From NCBI RefSeq assembly GCF_024655635.1, contig NZ_JANLGI010000014.1:62001-126000 (forward strand): a DNA stretch of 64,000 nucleotides, in the 5' to 3' direction. Below the pieces are notes generated by a model, which saw nothing but the letters and a program-made list of their open reading frames with translations, was not told the origin of the DNA and made no database searches. Made by a program: the position numbers and the translations under genes. Of this stretch, positions 19,363 through 28,586 are shown one piece after another. Source of the DNA: Allobosea sp. 47.2.35 (GTDB lineage: Bacteria > Pseudomonadota > Alphaproteobacteria > Rhizobiales > Beijerinckiaceae). Positions within the stretch are counted from its first letter, which is position 1. Every line of letters begins with the position of its first letter.

Positions 19363-21162
19363 ATGGCAACCGTCGATAACGAGGCCAGAGCGTCAGCGCC
19401 GCCAGCCGGCTGGCGCGCCGTTCTGCGTCGCCGTATCGGCATCGGCTGGCGGCGCATGGCGCGCGCGATCTCGCTAAGGGCTGCATCGAGCCTGACGCGG
19501 CGCATCCTCGTCCTCAATCTCGGCGGGCTCGTCGCGCTGCTGATTGGCTTTCTCTACCTCAACCAGTTCCGCGAGGGGTTGATCGAGGCCCGCGTCCAGA
19601 GCCTTCTGACCCAGGGCGAGATCATCGCCGGTGCGATCGCCTCCTCGGCCACGGTCGAGATCGATACGATCGCCATCGATCCCGACAAGCTGCTGCAGCT
19701 CCAGGCCGGCGAGAGCGCCGGCATCGCCGAGGATCCGCTCGATTTCTCGATCAATCCCGAGAAGGTCGCGCCGCTGCTGCGCCGGCTGGTGACCCCGACC
19801 AAGACCCGCGCGCGGGTCTACGACAAGGACGGCATGCTCACCATCGACTCGCGCAGCCTCTATTCGCGCGGCGACGTCTTGCGCCTCGACCTGCCGCGCG
19901 TCGGCGAGCCGGACGAGCCGCCGCTGCTCGAGCGCACCTGGAACATGCTGCGCAACCGGCTCGGCAAGGCGGATGTCCCGACCTATGACGATTTCGAGAA
20001 CGCCAACGGCAAGTCCTATCCGGAGGTCGCTCGCGCCCTGAACGGCGCGCCGGCCAGCGTGGTGCGCGTCAACACGCGCGGCCAGACCATCGTCTCGGTC
20101 GCCGTGCCCGTGCAGCGCTTCCGTACCGTGAAGGGCGCGCTGCTGCTCTCCACGCAGGGCGGCGACATCGATGCGGTGATCGCCTCCGAGCGCTTTGCGA
20201 TCTTCCAGGTCTTCGCGGTCGCGGCCGGCGTGATGATCGTGCTCTCGATCCTGCTCGCCGGCACCATCGCCGAGCCGATCCGCAAGCTCTCGGAAGCAGC
20301 CCAGCGCGTGCGGCGCGGCGTCAAGTCGCGCGAGCAGATCCCGGATTTCAGCAGCCGGCATGACGAGATCGGCCATTTGTCCGGCACGCTGCGTGACATG
20401 ACCAAGGCGCTCTACAGCCGCATCGAGGCGATCGAGAGCTTCGCGGCCGATGTCGCCCATGAGCTCAAGAACCCGCTGACCTCGCTGCGCAGCGCCGTCG
20501 AGACGCTGCCACGCGCCAAGACGGACGATGCCCGTGGCCGGTTGATGGCCGTGATCCAGCATGATGTCCGCCGGCTCGACCGTCTGATCTCGGATATCTC
20601 CGACGCCTCGCGCCTCGATGCCGAACTCGCCCGCAACGATTCCGCCCCGGTCGACGTGGCGCAGGTGCTCGGCGCGGTCGTGACGATCCAGAACGAGACG
20701 CGGCGCGAGGGCCAGCCGAAGATCGAACTGAGCAGCGACCGGCGCAGCCAGCGCCTCGGCGACGACGCCTTCCTCGTGCTCGGCCACGATTCTCGCATCG
20801 GCCAGGTCCTGGTCAACCTGATCGACAATGCCCGCTCCTTCTCGCCGGCCGACAAGCCGGTGAGGGTCATGCTCTCGCGCGTCGCCAACGACGTGCTCGT
20901 CACCGTCGAGGACGACGGTCCGGGCATCGAGCCGCATGCGCTGGAGCGCATCTTCGAGCGCTTCTACACCGACCGTCCCAACGAGGGCTTCGGCCAGAAT
21001 TCGGGCCTCGGCCTGTCGATCTCGCGCCAGATCGTCGAGGCGCATCGCGGCTCGATCCGGGCGGAGAACCGCTTGGGACCGATCGGCCCGGACGGCGAGC
21101 CGCAGCGCCTCGGCGCCCGCTTCATCGTCTGCCTGCCGGCGGCCTATGCCCATGCGGCCTGA
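19363..21162 (+). CDS. chvG: Sensor histidine kinase ChvG
   Basis: 599 residues. A basic N-terminus (RRRIGIGWRRMARAISLRAASSLTRR) precedes the first membrane helix ILVLNLGGLVALLIGFLYLN. A periplasmic sensing domain follows to about residue 280, then a second helix (IFQVFAVAAGVMIVLSILLAGTI). HAMP, the dimerisation domain with H366 in DVAHELKNPLTSL, and the ATPase domain (NLIDNARSFSPA, VEDDGPGIE, GLGLSISRQIVEAH) complete it. ChvG is held off by the periplasmic protein ExoR in rhizobia and activated at low pH; no exoR is in this window. The stop lies 7 bp before the hprK start. Confidence 0.95.
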   Translation: MATVDNEARASAPPAGWRAVLRRRIGIGWRRMARAISLRAASSLTRRILVLNLGGLVALLIGFLYLNQFREGLIEARVQSLLTQGEIIAGAIASSATVEIDTIAIDPDKLLQLQAGESAGIAEDPLDFSINPEKVAPLLRRLVTPTKTRARVYDKDGMLTIDSRSLYSRGDVLRLDLPRVGEPDEPPLLERTWNMLRNRLGKADVPTYDDFENANGKSYPEVARALNGAPASVVRVNTRGQTIVSVAVPVQRFRTVKGALLLSTQGGDIDAVIASERFAIFQVFAVAAGVMIVLSILLAGTIAEPIRKLSEAAQRVRRGVKSREQIPDFSSRHDEIGHLSGTLRDMTKALYSRIEAIESFAADVAHELKNPLTSLRSAVETLPRAKTDDARGRLMAVIQHDVRRLDRLISDISDASRLDAELARNDSAPVDVAQVLGAVVTIQNETRREGQPKIELSSDRRSQRLGDDAFLVLGHDSRIGQVLVNLIDNARSFSPADKPVRVMLSRVANDVLVTVEDDGPGIEPHALERIFERFYTDRPNEGFGQNSGLGLSISRQIVEAHRGSIRAENRLGPIGPDGEPQRLGARFIVCLPAAYAHAA

Positions 21163-21169
21163 CGCCGGG

Positions 21170-21637
21170 ATGGTTGCGATGCCCGCGCACCAACGAACCC
21201 GCGTCCACGCCACCGTCGTCGCGGTCGGCGAGGCCGGCATCCTGATCCGCGGCGCCTCCGGCAGCGGCAAGTCGACGCTCGCGCTCGCGCTGATTACGCT
21301 CGCCGCGCAGGCGGGCCGTTTTGCCCGGCTCGTCGCCGACGATCGGGTGGAGTTGGCGGCGACGGGCGGGCGGTTGGTGGCGCGTCCCGTCGCTCCGCTG
21401 GAGGGAATCATCGAGCGGCGCGGGCTCGGCCTCACGCCCGAGCCGCATACGGGCGCGGTCGTGATCCGGCTCATCGTCGATCTCGGGGCCGACGAGCCGG
21501 CGCGCATGCCCGAGCCGGAGGACCTCGTCGACAGCCTCGCCGGCATCGATCTCCCGCGCCTGCGCATGACGGGCAGCGCCGGGAACGAGAGGCTTGCGTT
21601 GAACGCCTTGGACTTATTCACAGAGGCCGAACGCTAA
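21170..21637 (+). CDS. hprK: Short HPr kinase/phosphorylase (C-terminal catalytic domain only)
   Basis: 155 residues, about half the length of the Gram-positive enzyme. It consists of the catalytic domain alone: P-loop GASGSGKSTLALAL near residues 28-41, the LVADDRVEL strand and the GIIERRGLG loop. In alphaproteobacteria this short HprK phosphorylates HPr on a serine and sits beside chvG and the PTS regulatory genes, exactly as here. The ATG at 21170 is chosen; an ATG at 21152 overlapping the chvG stop is possible. Translational coupling to chvG is likely. Confidence 0.92.
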   Translation: MVAMPAHQRTRVHATVVAVGEAGILIRGASGSGKSTLALALITLAAQAGRFARLVADDRVELAATGGRLVARPVAPLEGIIERRGLGLTPEPHTGAVVIRLIVDLGADEPARMPEPEDLVDSLAGIDLPRLRMTGSAGNERLALNALDLFTEAER

Positions 21638-21654
21638 CCACGATTTTGACAAGT

Positions 21655-21682
21655 TTGACGGCTGACGGCTTGCGCATATCTC
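21655..21682 (+). promoter_or_regulatory. Candidate promoter upstream of the EIIA gene
   Basis: TTGACG (21655-21660) and TATCTC (21677-21682) are separated by 16 bp in the 108-bp gap before the EIIA gene, giving a fair match to the alphaproteobacterial housekeeping promoter. The genes could equally be read through from chvG-hprK. Confidence 0.35.
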
Positions 21683-21745
21683 GCTCCTGCCGCATAAACC
21701 GCGACCTTGTCCGGGCGCTGACGGCGCTCTCCGGTGCTGGATTGA

Positions 21746-22147
21746 ATGATCGGACTGGTCCTCGTGACGCATGGGCATTTGGCGACGGAGTTCCGCGCTG
21801 CGCTCGAACACGTCGTCGGCCCTCAAAAGAACCTCGCCACCATCGCCATCGCCCCCGATGACGACATGGAGAGCCGTCGCCGCGACATCATCGCGGCCGT
21901 CGAGCAGGTCGAAACCGACCGCGGCGTCATCATCCTCACCGACATGTTCGGCGGCACGCCCTCGAACCTCGCGATCTCGGTGATGGAGCCTGGCCGCATC
22001 GATGTCGTTGCCGGCGTCAATCTGCCGATGCTGATCAAGCTCGCCAGCGTGCGCGAGGAGAAGACCCTCGACGAAGCCGTCACCAGCGCGCAGGATGCGG
22101 GGCGGAAATACATCACGGTCGCCAGCCGCGTGCTGGCGGGCAAGTAA
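21746..22147 (+). CDS. manX: PTS EIIA component, mannose type (regulatory)
   Basis: 133 residues of the EIIA-Man fold. MIGLVLVTHGHLATEF carries the phosphorylatable His9, and DMFGGTPSNLAISV is the conserved substrate loop. Rhizobiales lack the matching sugar permease; this EIIA is thought to act with HPr and HprK in signalling on carbon and nitrogen status and toward ChvG-ChvI-linked regulation. No EIIB or EIIC gene is nearby, which supports a purely regulatory role. HPr follows 30 bp downstream. Confidence 0.93.
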   Translation: MIGLVLVTHGHLATEFRAALEHVVGPQKNLATIAIAPDDDMESRRRDIIAAVEQVETDRGVIILTDMFGGTPSNLAISVMEPGRIDVVAGVNLPMLIKLASVREEKTLDEAVTSAQDAGRKYITVASRVLAGK

Positions 22148-22177
22148 CGGCGCCAAGAGGGGCGGCAAGAGGGGCGA

Positions 22178-22492
22178 ATGGACGAAGACTGCGACTGCCC
22201 CGAAGTCGAAATTCCCAACGGCGCCCTCTACGGCGAATTCCAGATCGTCAACAAGAAGGGCCTGCACGCCCGCGCCACCGCGAAATTCGTGCAATGCGCC
22301 GCCCGCTACGAGGCCGATATCACGGTGAGCCGCTGCGGTGAGACGGTCGGCGCCACCTCGATCATGGGCGTGCTGACGCTCGGCGCCGGCATCGGCTCGA
22401 CGATCACCATTGTCGCCAAGGGTGCCGAGGCGCAACCGGCGCTGGATGCGTTGGCTGCGCTGATCGCCGACAAGTTCGGCGAGGGGGAATAA
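22178..22492 (+). CDS. ptsH: HPr phosphocarrier protein
   Basis: 104 residues. The active-site histidine is H30 in NKKGLHARATAKFV. The regulatory serine for HprK is S61 in GATSIMGVLTLGAG. An N-terminal extension of about 15 residues (DEDCDCPEVEIPNG) is longer than in enteric HPr and includes two cysteines. It receives phosphate from EI-Ntr (not in this window) and passes it to the EIIA encoded just upstream. Both phosphorylation sites are intact, consistent with a working HprK. Confidence 0.94.
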   Translation: MDEDCDCPEVEIPNGALYGEFQIVNKKGLHARATAKFVQCAARYEADITVSRCGETVGATSIMGVLTLGAGIGSTITIVAKGAEAQPALDALAALIADKFGEGE

Positions 22493-22504
22493 GTATATCG
22501 CACC

Positions 22505-22613
22505 CGTCATTCTCGGGCGAAGCGTAGCGCAGACCCGAGAATGACGTTCCGGATTGGCCGCGGATCGCTCTTTTCATCGTCATGAGATGCTCGGCTCAAG
22601 CCCGAGCATGACG
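22505..22613. repeat. Palindromic intergenic element (GTCAT...ATGAC type), copy 2
   Basis: Two adjacent hairpins. The first has perfect 13-bp arms CGTCATTCTCGGG (22505-22517) and CCCGAGAATGACG (22534-22546). The second has ATGCTCGG (22587-22594) and CCGAGCAT (22602-22609), flanked by CGTCAT and ATGACG. The element lies between ptsH and ahcY and may end the upstream transcript. Its building blocks recur at 48423-48505 and, in variant form, at 14591-14727. Confidence 0.8.
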
Positions 22614-22638
22614 GCTGTCAGACCTGTACGCGTCAATC

Positions 22639-22658
22639 ATATAAAGACATCTTTATAT
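22639..22658 (+). promoter_or_regulatory. Perfect 20-bp palindromic operator upstream of ahcY
   Basis: ATATAAAGACATCTTTATAT: 9-bp perfect arms with a CA centre, strikingly AT-rich in this genome, ending 72 bp before the ahcY start. It lies inside a wider imperfect inverted pair CAATCA...TGATTG (22634-22666). Proteobacterial ahcY genes are known or predicted targets of methionine-cycle regulators such as the ArsR-family SahR, so this is most likely such an operator. The match to a specific published motif was not checked. Confidence 0.7.
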
Positions 22659-22730
22659 CTTTGATTGCCATTCGCTCCGCGCGCTGCTAGAGAGCGCGCC
22701 ATCATTCAGGCTGAGCGATTGGAGCCACCC

Positions 22731-24125
<1,395 letters not shown>

Positions 24126-24150
24126 CACGCGCTCAGGCGCTGACCATCGC

Positions 24151-24178
24151 AAGGCCCGGCATCCGCCGGGCCTTTTTT
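24151..24178 (+). terminator. Rho-independent terminator after ahcY
   Basis: Stem AAGGCCCGGC (24151-24160), loop ATCC, stem GCCGGGCCTT (24165-24174), continuing into a run of six T. It lies 26 bp after the ahcY stop. Confidence 0.93.
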
Positions 24179-24180
24179 CA

Positions 24181-24524
24181 TGGCTGTGCCTTCCGGGAAT
24201 CACCTCGGAGGACACTACAAATTGTGCCGGTTGCTCCCGTGGTATCTAGGGCTTGATGTTCTCAGGCCGACGATGCGCCCGTCCGGAAAAACGGACGATT
24301 TACCGGTCATTAAGCACTTCCTGACGGAGTCCAGCGATGATTAGAGTGGGGCTGATTCGGTCGCCGCGATGCGCGGGCCGGAACGAAAGCTCTGATGTGA
24401 TTGGCGTGGTGGCGAGCGTGGATCGGCCCCTCCGGAGATGGCAGCCCTGCCAGCTCCCCCGGCCGATTCCGACGGGCCCGATGGACAAGGCGGCTCCTGC
24501 CGCCGGAGAGACGACGGAAGCGGA
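24181..24524 (+). other. Leader region before divL
   Basis: About 344 bases between the ahcY terminator and the divL start. It holds a small hairpin GTCCG (24281-24285) / CGGAC (24292-24296) with an A-rich loop. It also holds TTTA-N7-TTAA at 24299-24313, one base away from the CtrA-box spacing TTAA-N7-TTAA. No convincing reading frame of its own is seen, though an alternative upstream divL start (24438) would use part of it. Confidence 0.5.
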
Positions 24525-27005
24525 ATGGGACGGGCGAGGCGACAGGGGCGAGATGGCGGTTGGCGTCCGCGCGCGTTGCTGCCCGGACTGGTGGCCGCCT
24601 CGGCGACTGTTCCGACCATCGCCCGCAGTGAATGGCTGGCCCCCGGTTCCTTCGACGCCATGAGCTCGGGCGGGCTGTCGCTGGTCCTGGCAGGCTTGAC
24701 CGTCTTCGCCACGACGACATCGCTGATCTATGTGCGCGAGCGCACGCGCTGGCAGAAGCGCGAGGCCCAGCTCGCGGCGGATCTCGAGGCGGCGCGCAGC
24801 CATCAGGAACGGCTGTCGATCCTGCTCGCGGCCGATCCGCAGGTCGTGGTGAGCTGGAAGGGCCGCAATGCCGAGCCCATTTTCGAAGGCGATAGCGGCT
24901 TCCTCGGCGCGCCCGGAACAGCGTTGGCCCTGGCCTATGGCAGCTGGGCGCCGCCGGCCGATGCCAAGCGCCTCGAACTGGCGACGGACGCGCTCAAGGA
25001 GCGTGGCGAGGCCTTTAATGTAACCTTGCGCAGCAAGGCCGGCCCTTTCATCGATGTCGAGGGCCGTCCCGTCGCCGGGCGCGCGGTGATCCGCTTCCGA
25101 GAGGTCACCGGCGAGCGGGCGCAGGTCATGACCTTGCGCGGCGAGCTCGAACGCGTCACGGCCGGTCATGCGGCGCTCTCCAGCCTGCTGGCGGGGCTGC
25201 CGCATCCCGCCTGGATGCGCAATGCCGATGGCCGCCTGACCTGGGTCAACGCCGCCTATGCCCGCGCCGTCGAGGCCACTGACGCGGCGACCGTCGTGAA
25301 GAGCGGGCTCGAACTGCTCGATCGCACCGAGCGCGATGCCGCCGGGCGGGCGCGCCGCGAAGGCGCTACCTTCGCCCTGCGGGCGCCGGCCGTGGTCTCC
25401 GGCCAGCGGCGCACGCTCGACATCATGGAACTGCCGACCGCGACCGGCTATGCCGGCTTCGCCATCGACATGAGCGAGCTGGAGGCGATCCGCGCCGATC
25501 TCCAGCGCCAGATGGACGCCCATGTCCGTACACTCGACCGGCTCAAGACGGCGGTCGCGGTCTTCGATGGCGCCCAGCGCCTCGTCTACCGCAATTCCGG
25601 CTTCGATACGCTCTGGTCGCTGGAAGCAGGTTTCCTCGACGGCCAGCCCACCGATGGCGAGATTCTCGACAAGCTGCGCGCCGAGCGGCGCCTGCCCGAG
25701 CTCGGCGATTACCGGAGCTGGAAGGCGGCGGCGCAGGCCGCCTATACCGCGACGCGCGCCAGCGAGGACTGGTGGTACCTGCCGGACGGGCGCACCATCC
25801 ATGTCGTCGCCAGCCCCAATCCGCAGGGCGGCGTCACCTACCTCTACGATGACGTCACCGAGCGCTTCACGCTGGAATCGCGCTTCAACGCGCTGTCCCG
25901 TACCCAGCGCGAGACGCTGGACTCGCTGCGCGAGGGCGTCGCCGTGTTCGGCTCGGACGGGCGGCTCAAGCTCTCCAACCCGGCCTTCGCCCAGTCCTGG
26001 CGCATCCAGGGCGGCGATCTCGCGGCGAGCGCTCCGCATATCGACGAGGTCATCCGGCTCTGCAAGCCGCTCTTCCCGCAGGACGAGGTCTGGAGCGAAT
26101 TGCACAGCGTCGTCACCGGCGTGCGTGATGCGCGCGAGGATTACAGCAGCCGCATGGAGCGGCGCGACGGCACGGTGCTCGACATGGCCGCGGCCCCCCT
26201 GCCGGACGGCGCGACGCTGATCTCCTTCGCCGACGTCACCGCCAGCGTGAATGTCGAGCGGGCCCTGACCGAGAAGAACGAGGCGCTGGAGAAAGTCTCG
26301 CGGCTGCGCGAGGATTTCGTCCATCACGTCTCCTACGAATTGCGCTCACCGCTCACCAACATCATCGGCTTCGCGCAACTGCTGGGCACCGAGACGGTTG
26401 GCGCTCTCAACGAGAAGCAGCGCGACTACACCTCCCACATTGTCCGCTCGTCGGGCGCGCTGCTCGCCATCATCAACGACATTCTCGACCTCGCGACCAT
26501 CGACAACGGCGCGCTGACGCTGGAGATCCAGGATGTCGATGTCGCCGATGCCATCGCACAGGCGGTTTCGGGGCTTCAGGACCGGCTGACCGACAGCAAG
26601 CTCGAGCTTAAGGTCGAGATCGATGCCCGCACCGGCCCGCTGCGCGCCGACGGCAAGCGCCTGCGGCAGGTGCTGTTCAACCTGCTCTCCAATGCGATCG
26701 GCTTCTCCGCAGCCGGCCAGACTGTCGCGGTCAGCGCGACGCGCACCGGCGGGGATATTCGCATCACCGTCGCCGATCAGGGCCGGGGTATTCCGGCCGA
26801 GGTCATGGAAAAGGTCTTCGAGCGCTTCGAAAGCCATTCGCTCGGCTCCAGCCATCGCGGCGTGGGCCTCGGCCTCTCCATCGTCCGCTCGATCGTCGAA
26901 TTGCATGGCGGCCATGTCGAACTCGATTCCGCGCCGGGACGCGGCACGCGGGTGACGGCCGTCTTCCCGGCACAGGGCGTGCCGCTCTCGGATGCCGCCG
27001 AATGA
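24525..27005 (+). CDS. divL: DivL-type PAS sensor kinase with tyrosine in the phosphoacceptor position
   Basis: 826 residues from the ATG at 24525; an ATG at 24660 and a longer frame from 24438 are alternatives. The basic, partly hydrophobic N-terminus leads to a membrane helix LSLVLAGLTVFATTTSLIYV. Three PAS-like segments follow near residues 218, 332 and 465. The dimerisation helix reads EDFVHHVSYELRSPLTNIIG: the invariant His of histidine kinases is Tyr604. The ATPase domain is present (FNLLSNAIGFS, VADQGRGIP, GVGLGLSIVRSIVELHGG). Caulobacter DivL has the same substitution and acts as a pseudokinase-like cell-cycle regulator of CckA and CtrA. The next gene overlaps by ATGA; ahcY before and tsaE after are the expected neighbours. 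Confidence 0.88.
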   Translation: MGRARRQGRDGGWRPRALLPGLVAASATVPTIARSEWLAPGSFDAMSSGGLSLVLAGLTVFATTTSLIYVRERTRWQKREAQLAADLEAARSHQERLSILLAADPQVVVSWKGRNAEPIFEGDSGFLGAPGTALALAYGSWAPPADAKRLELATDALKERGEAFNVTLRSKAGPFIDVEGRPVAGRAVIRFREVTGERAQVMTLRGELERVTAGHAALSSLLAGLPHPAWMRNADGRLTWVNAAYARAVEATDAATVVKSGLELLDRTERDAAGRARREGATFALRAPAVVSGQRRTLDIMELPTATGYAGFAIDMSELEAIRADLQRQMDAHVRTLDRLKTAVAVFDGAQRLVYRNSGFDTLWSLEAGFLDGQPTDGEILDKLRAERRLPELGDYRSWKAAAQAAYTATRASEDWWYLPDGRTIHVVASPNPQGGVTYLYDDVTERFTLESRFNALSRTQRETLDSLREGVAVFGSDGRLKLSNPAFAQSWRIQGGDLAASAPHIDEVIRLCKPLFPQDEVWSELHSVVTGVRDAREDYSSRMERRDGTVLDMAAAPLPDGATLISFADVTASVNVERALTEKNEALEKVSRLREDFVHHVSYELRSPLTNIIGFAQLLGTETVGALNEKQRDYTSHIVRSSGALLAIINDILDLATIDNGALTLEIQDVDVADAIAQAVSGLQDRLTDSKLELKVEIDARTGPLRADGKRLRQVLFNLLSNAIGFSAAGQTVAVSATRTGGDIRITVADQGRGIPAEVMEKVFERFESHSLGSSHRGVGLGLSIVRSIVELHGGHVELDSAPGRGTRVTAVFPAQGVPLSDAAE

Positions 27006-28558
27006 CGGAAGAAGCCCGCAAGGCCGGCACGCACCGGCTTCTGCTGGCGGACGAGGCGGCGACGCTGCGTCTCGCCGCCGATATCGCCGCCATCCTCAAG
27101 CCGGGCGACATCGTCGCGCTCTCGGGCCATCTCGGCTCCGGCAAGTCGCTGCTGGCCCGCGCCATCCTGCGCGAGCTCGCCCGCGATCCCGCGCTGGAGG
27201 CGCCGAGCCCGACCTTCACGCTGGTCCAGAGCTATGAGACTGGACACGGCACCGTCCTGCACGCCGATCTCTACCGCGTGCGTTCGCCCGACGAACTCGA
27301 CGATATCGGGTTGGTCGAGGATATCGATCGCCTGATCCTGCTGGTCGAATGGCCAGACCGGGCCGGCTCGCGCCTGCCGGCTGCACGGCGTCTCGACATC
27401 GTGCTCGACGTCGATCCCGACAATCCCGAGACAGGCCGTATCGCCGATCTCTCGGGCGGCGTGCTCTGGAAGCAGCGCGTGGCCATCGCGGTCGCGTCGC
27501 GCCGGCTCGTCGATGCCGCCGGCTGGGGCGAGGCCCGCCGCGACTTCATGCTCGGCGATGCCTCGACGCGCGCCTATGAGCGCCTCACACGGCCGACCGG
27601 CGAGACCGCGGTGCTGATGATCTCGCCGCCGCGCCCGGACGGCCCGCCGATCCGCCTCGGCAAGCCCTATAGCGCGCTCGCCCACCTCGCCGAGAATGTC
27701 GAAGCCTTCGTCGCGATGGATCGCGGCCTGCGCTCGCTGGGCTATTCCGCGCCGGACATCCTGGCCGAGGACCTCAATACCGGCCTGCTGGTCATCGAAA
27801 ATCTCGGCAACGAGGGCGTGATCGATGTCGAGCGCCGGCCGATCGCCGAGCGCTATGAGGCGGCGGCCCGGCTGCTCGCCGACCTCCACCGCCACACCTT
27901 GCCGGCGATCCTGCCGGTCGCAGAGGGGCGCGATCACGCCATCCCCGAATATGATCGTCAGGCCATGGCGATCGAAGCCGAATTGATCCTGGAATGGTAT
28001 GCGCCGCATATCGCCGGGGTGACGCTGCCGGCGGTGACGCAGGCCGAGTTCGCACGGATCTGGGGCAAGCTCTTCGACGAGATCCTCGCTCAGCCGGCGA
28101 CCTGGACCTTGCGCGACTACCATTCGCCGAACCTGATCTGGCTGGAAGGCCGGGAGGGCCATGCCAAGCTCGGCCTGATCGATTTCCAGGACGCGGTGCT
28201 CGGCCACCCCGCCTATGATCTCGCCTCGCTCGGCCAGGATGCGCGCGTCGATGTGCCGGCCTCGCTGGAACTCAGGCTGCTCGCCGCGTATGGCGCCGCG
28301 CGCCGGGCCGATACGCCGGATTTCGACCTCGCCGATTTCGCCCGCGCCTATGCGATCCTCGGTGCCCAGCGCAACACCAAGATCGCCGGCATCTTCGCGA
28401 GGCTCGACAAGCGTGACGGCAAGCCGGACTACCTGAAGCATCTGCCGCGTATCGAGGGCTATCTGCGCCGCAACCTCGATCATCCCGCCCTCGAAGAGCT
28501 GAAAGCCTGGTATCAGGCGCATATGCCGAAGCTGTTCGAGACAGAAGCGGCGGATTAA
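27002..28558 (+). CDS. tsaE: Fusion: TsaE (tRNA t6A ATPase) and AmgK-like sugar kinase
   Basis: 518 residues in two parts. Residues 1 to about 155 are TsaE, the ATPase of the threonylcarbamoyl-adenosine complex, with P-loop LSGHLGSGKSLLARAIL, PSPTFTLVQSY and HADLYRVRSPDELDDIGLVE. Residues from about 175 are an aminoglycoside-phosphotransferase-like kinase with RDYHSPNLIW near 372-381 and LIDFQDAVLGHPAYDLASL, resembling AmgK, which phosphorylates N-acetylmuramate and N-acetylglucosamine at C1. The MurU-like gene follows 28 bp later, which strongly supports the AmgK call. Starts on the divL stop (ATGA). The two domains serve unrelated pathways, so the fusion probably reflects genomic adjacency. 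Confidence 0.88.
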   Translation: MTEEARKAGTHRLLLADEAATLRLAADIAAILKPGDIVALSGHLGSGKSLLARAILRELARDPALEAPSPTFTLVQSYETGHGTVLHADLYRVRSPDELDDIGLVEDIDRLILLVEWPDRAGSRLPAARRLDIVLDVDPDNPETGRIADLSGGVLWKQRVAIAVASRRLVDAAGWGEARRDFMLGDASTRAYERLTRPTGETAVLMISPPRPDGPPIRLGKPYSALAHLAENVEAFVAMDRGLRSLGYSAPDILAEDLNTGLLVIENLGNEGVIDVERRPIAERYEAAARLLADLHRHTLPAILPVAEGRDHAIPEYDRQAMAIEAELILEWYAPHIAGVTLPAVTQAEFARIWGKLFDEILAQPATWTLRDYHSPNLIWLEGREGHAKLGLIDFQDAVLGHPAYDLASLGQDARVDVPASLELRLLAAYGAARRADTPDFDLADFARAYAILGAQRNTKIAGIFARLDKRDGKPDYLKHLPRIEGYLRRNLDHPALEELKAWYQAHMPKLFETEAAD

Positions 28559-28586
28559 GCTCAGGCAGATCGACACGGAGATTCGC

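Noticed and set aside
22493..22730. SAM or SAH riboswitch before ahcY
   Set aside because: The region is explained by two hairpins of the dispersed repeat and a short AT palindrome. I could not fit the conserved core of a SAM-II or SAH riboswitch by eye; a covariance-model search would settle it.
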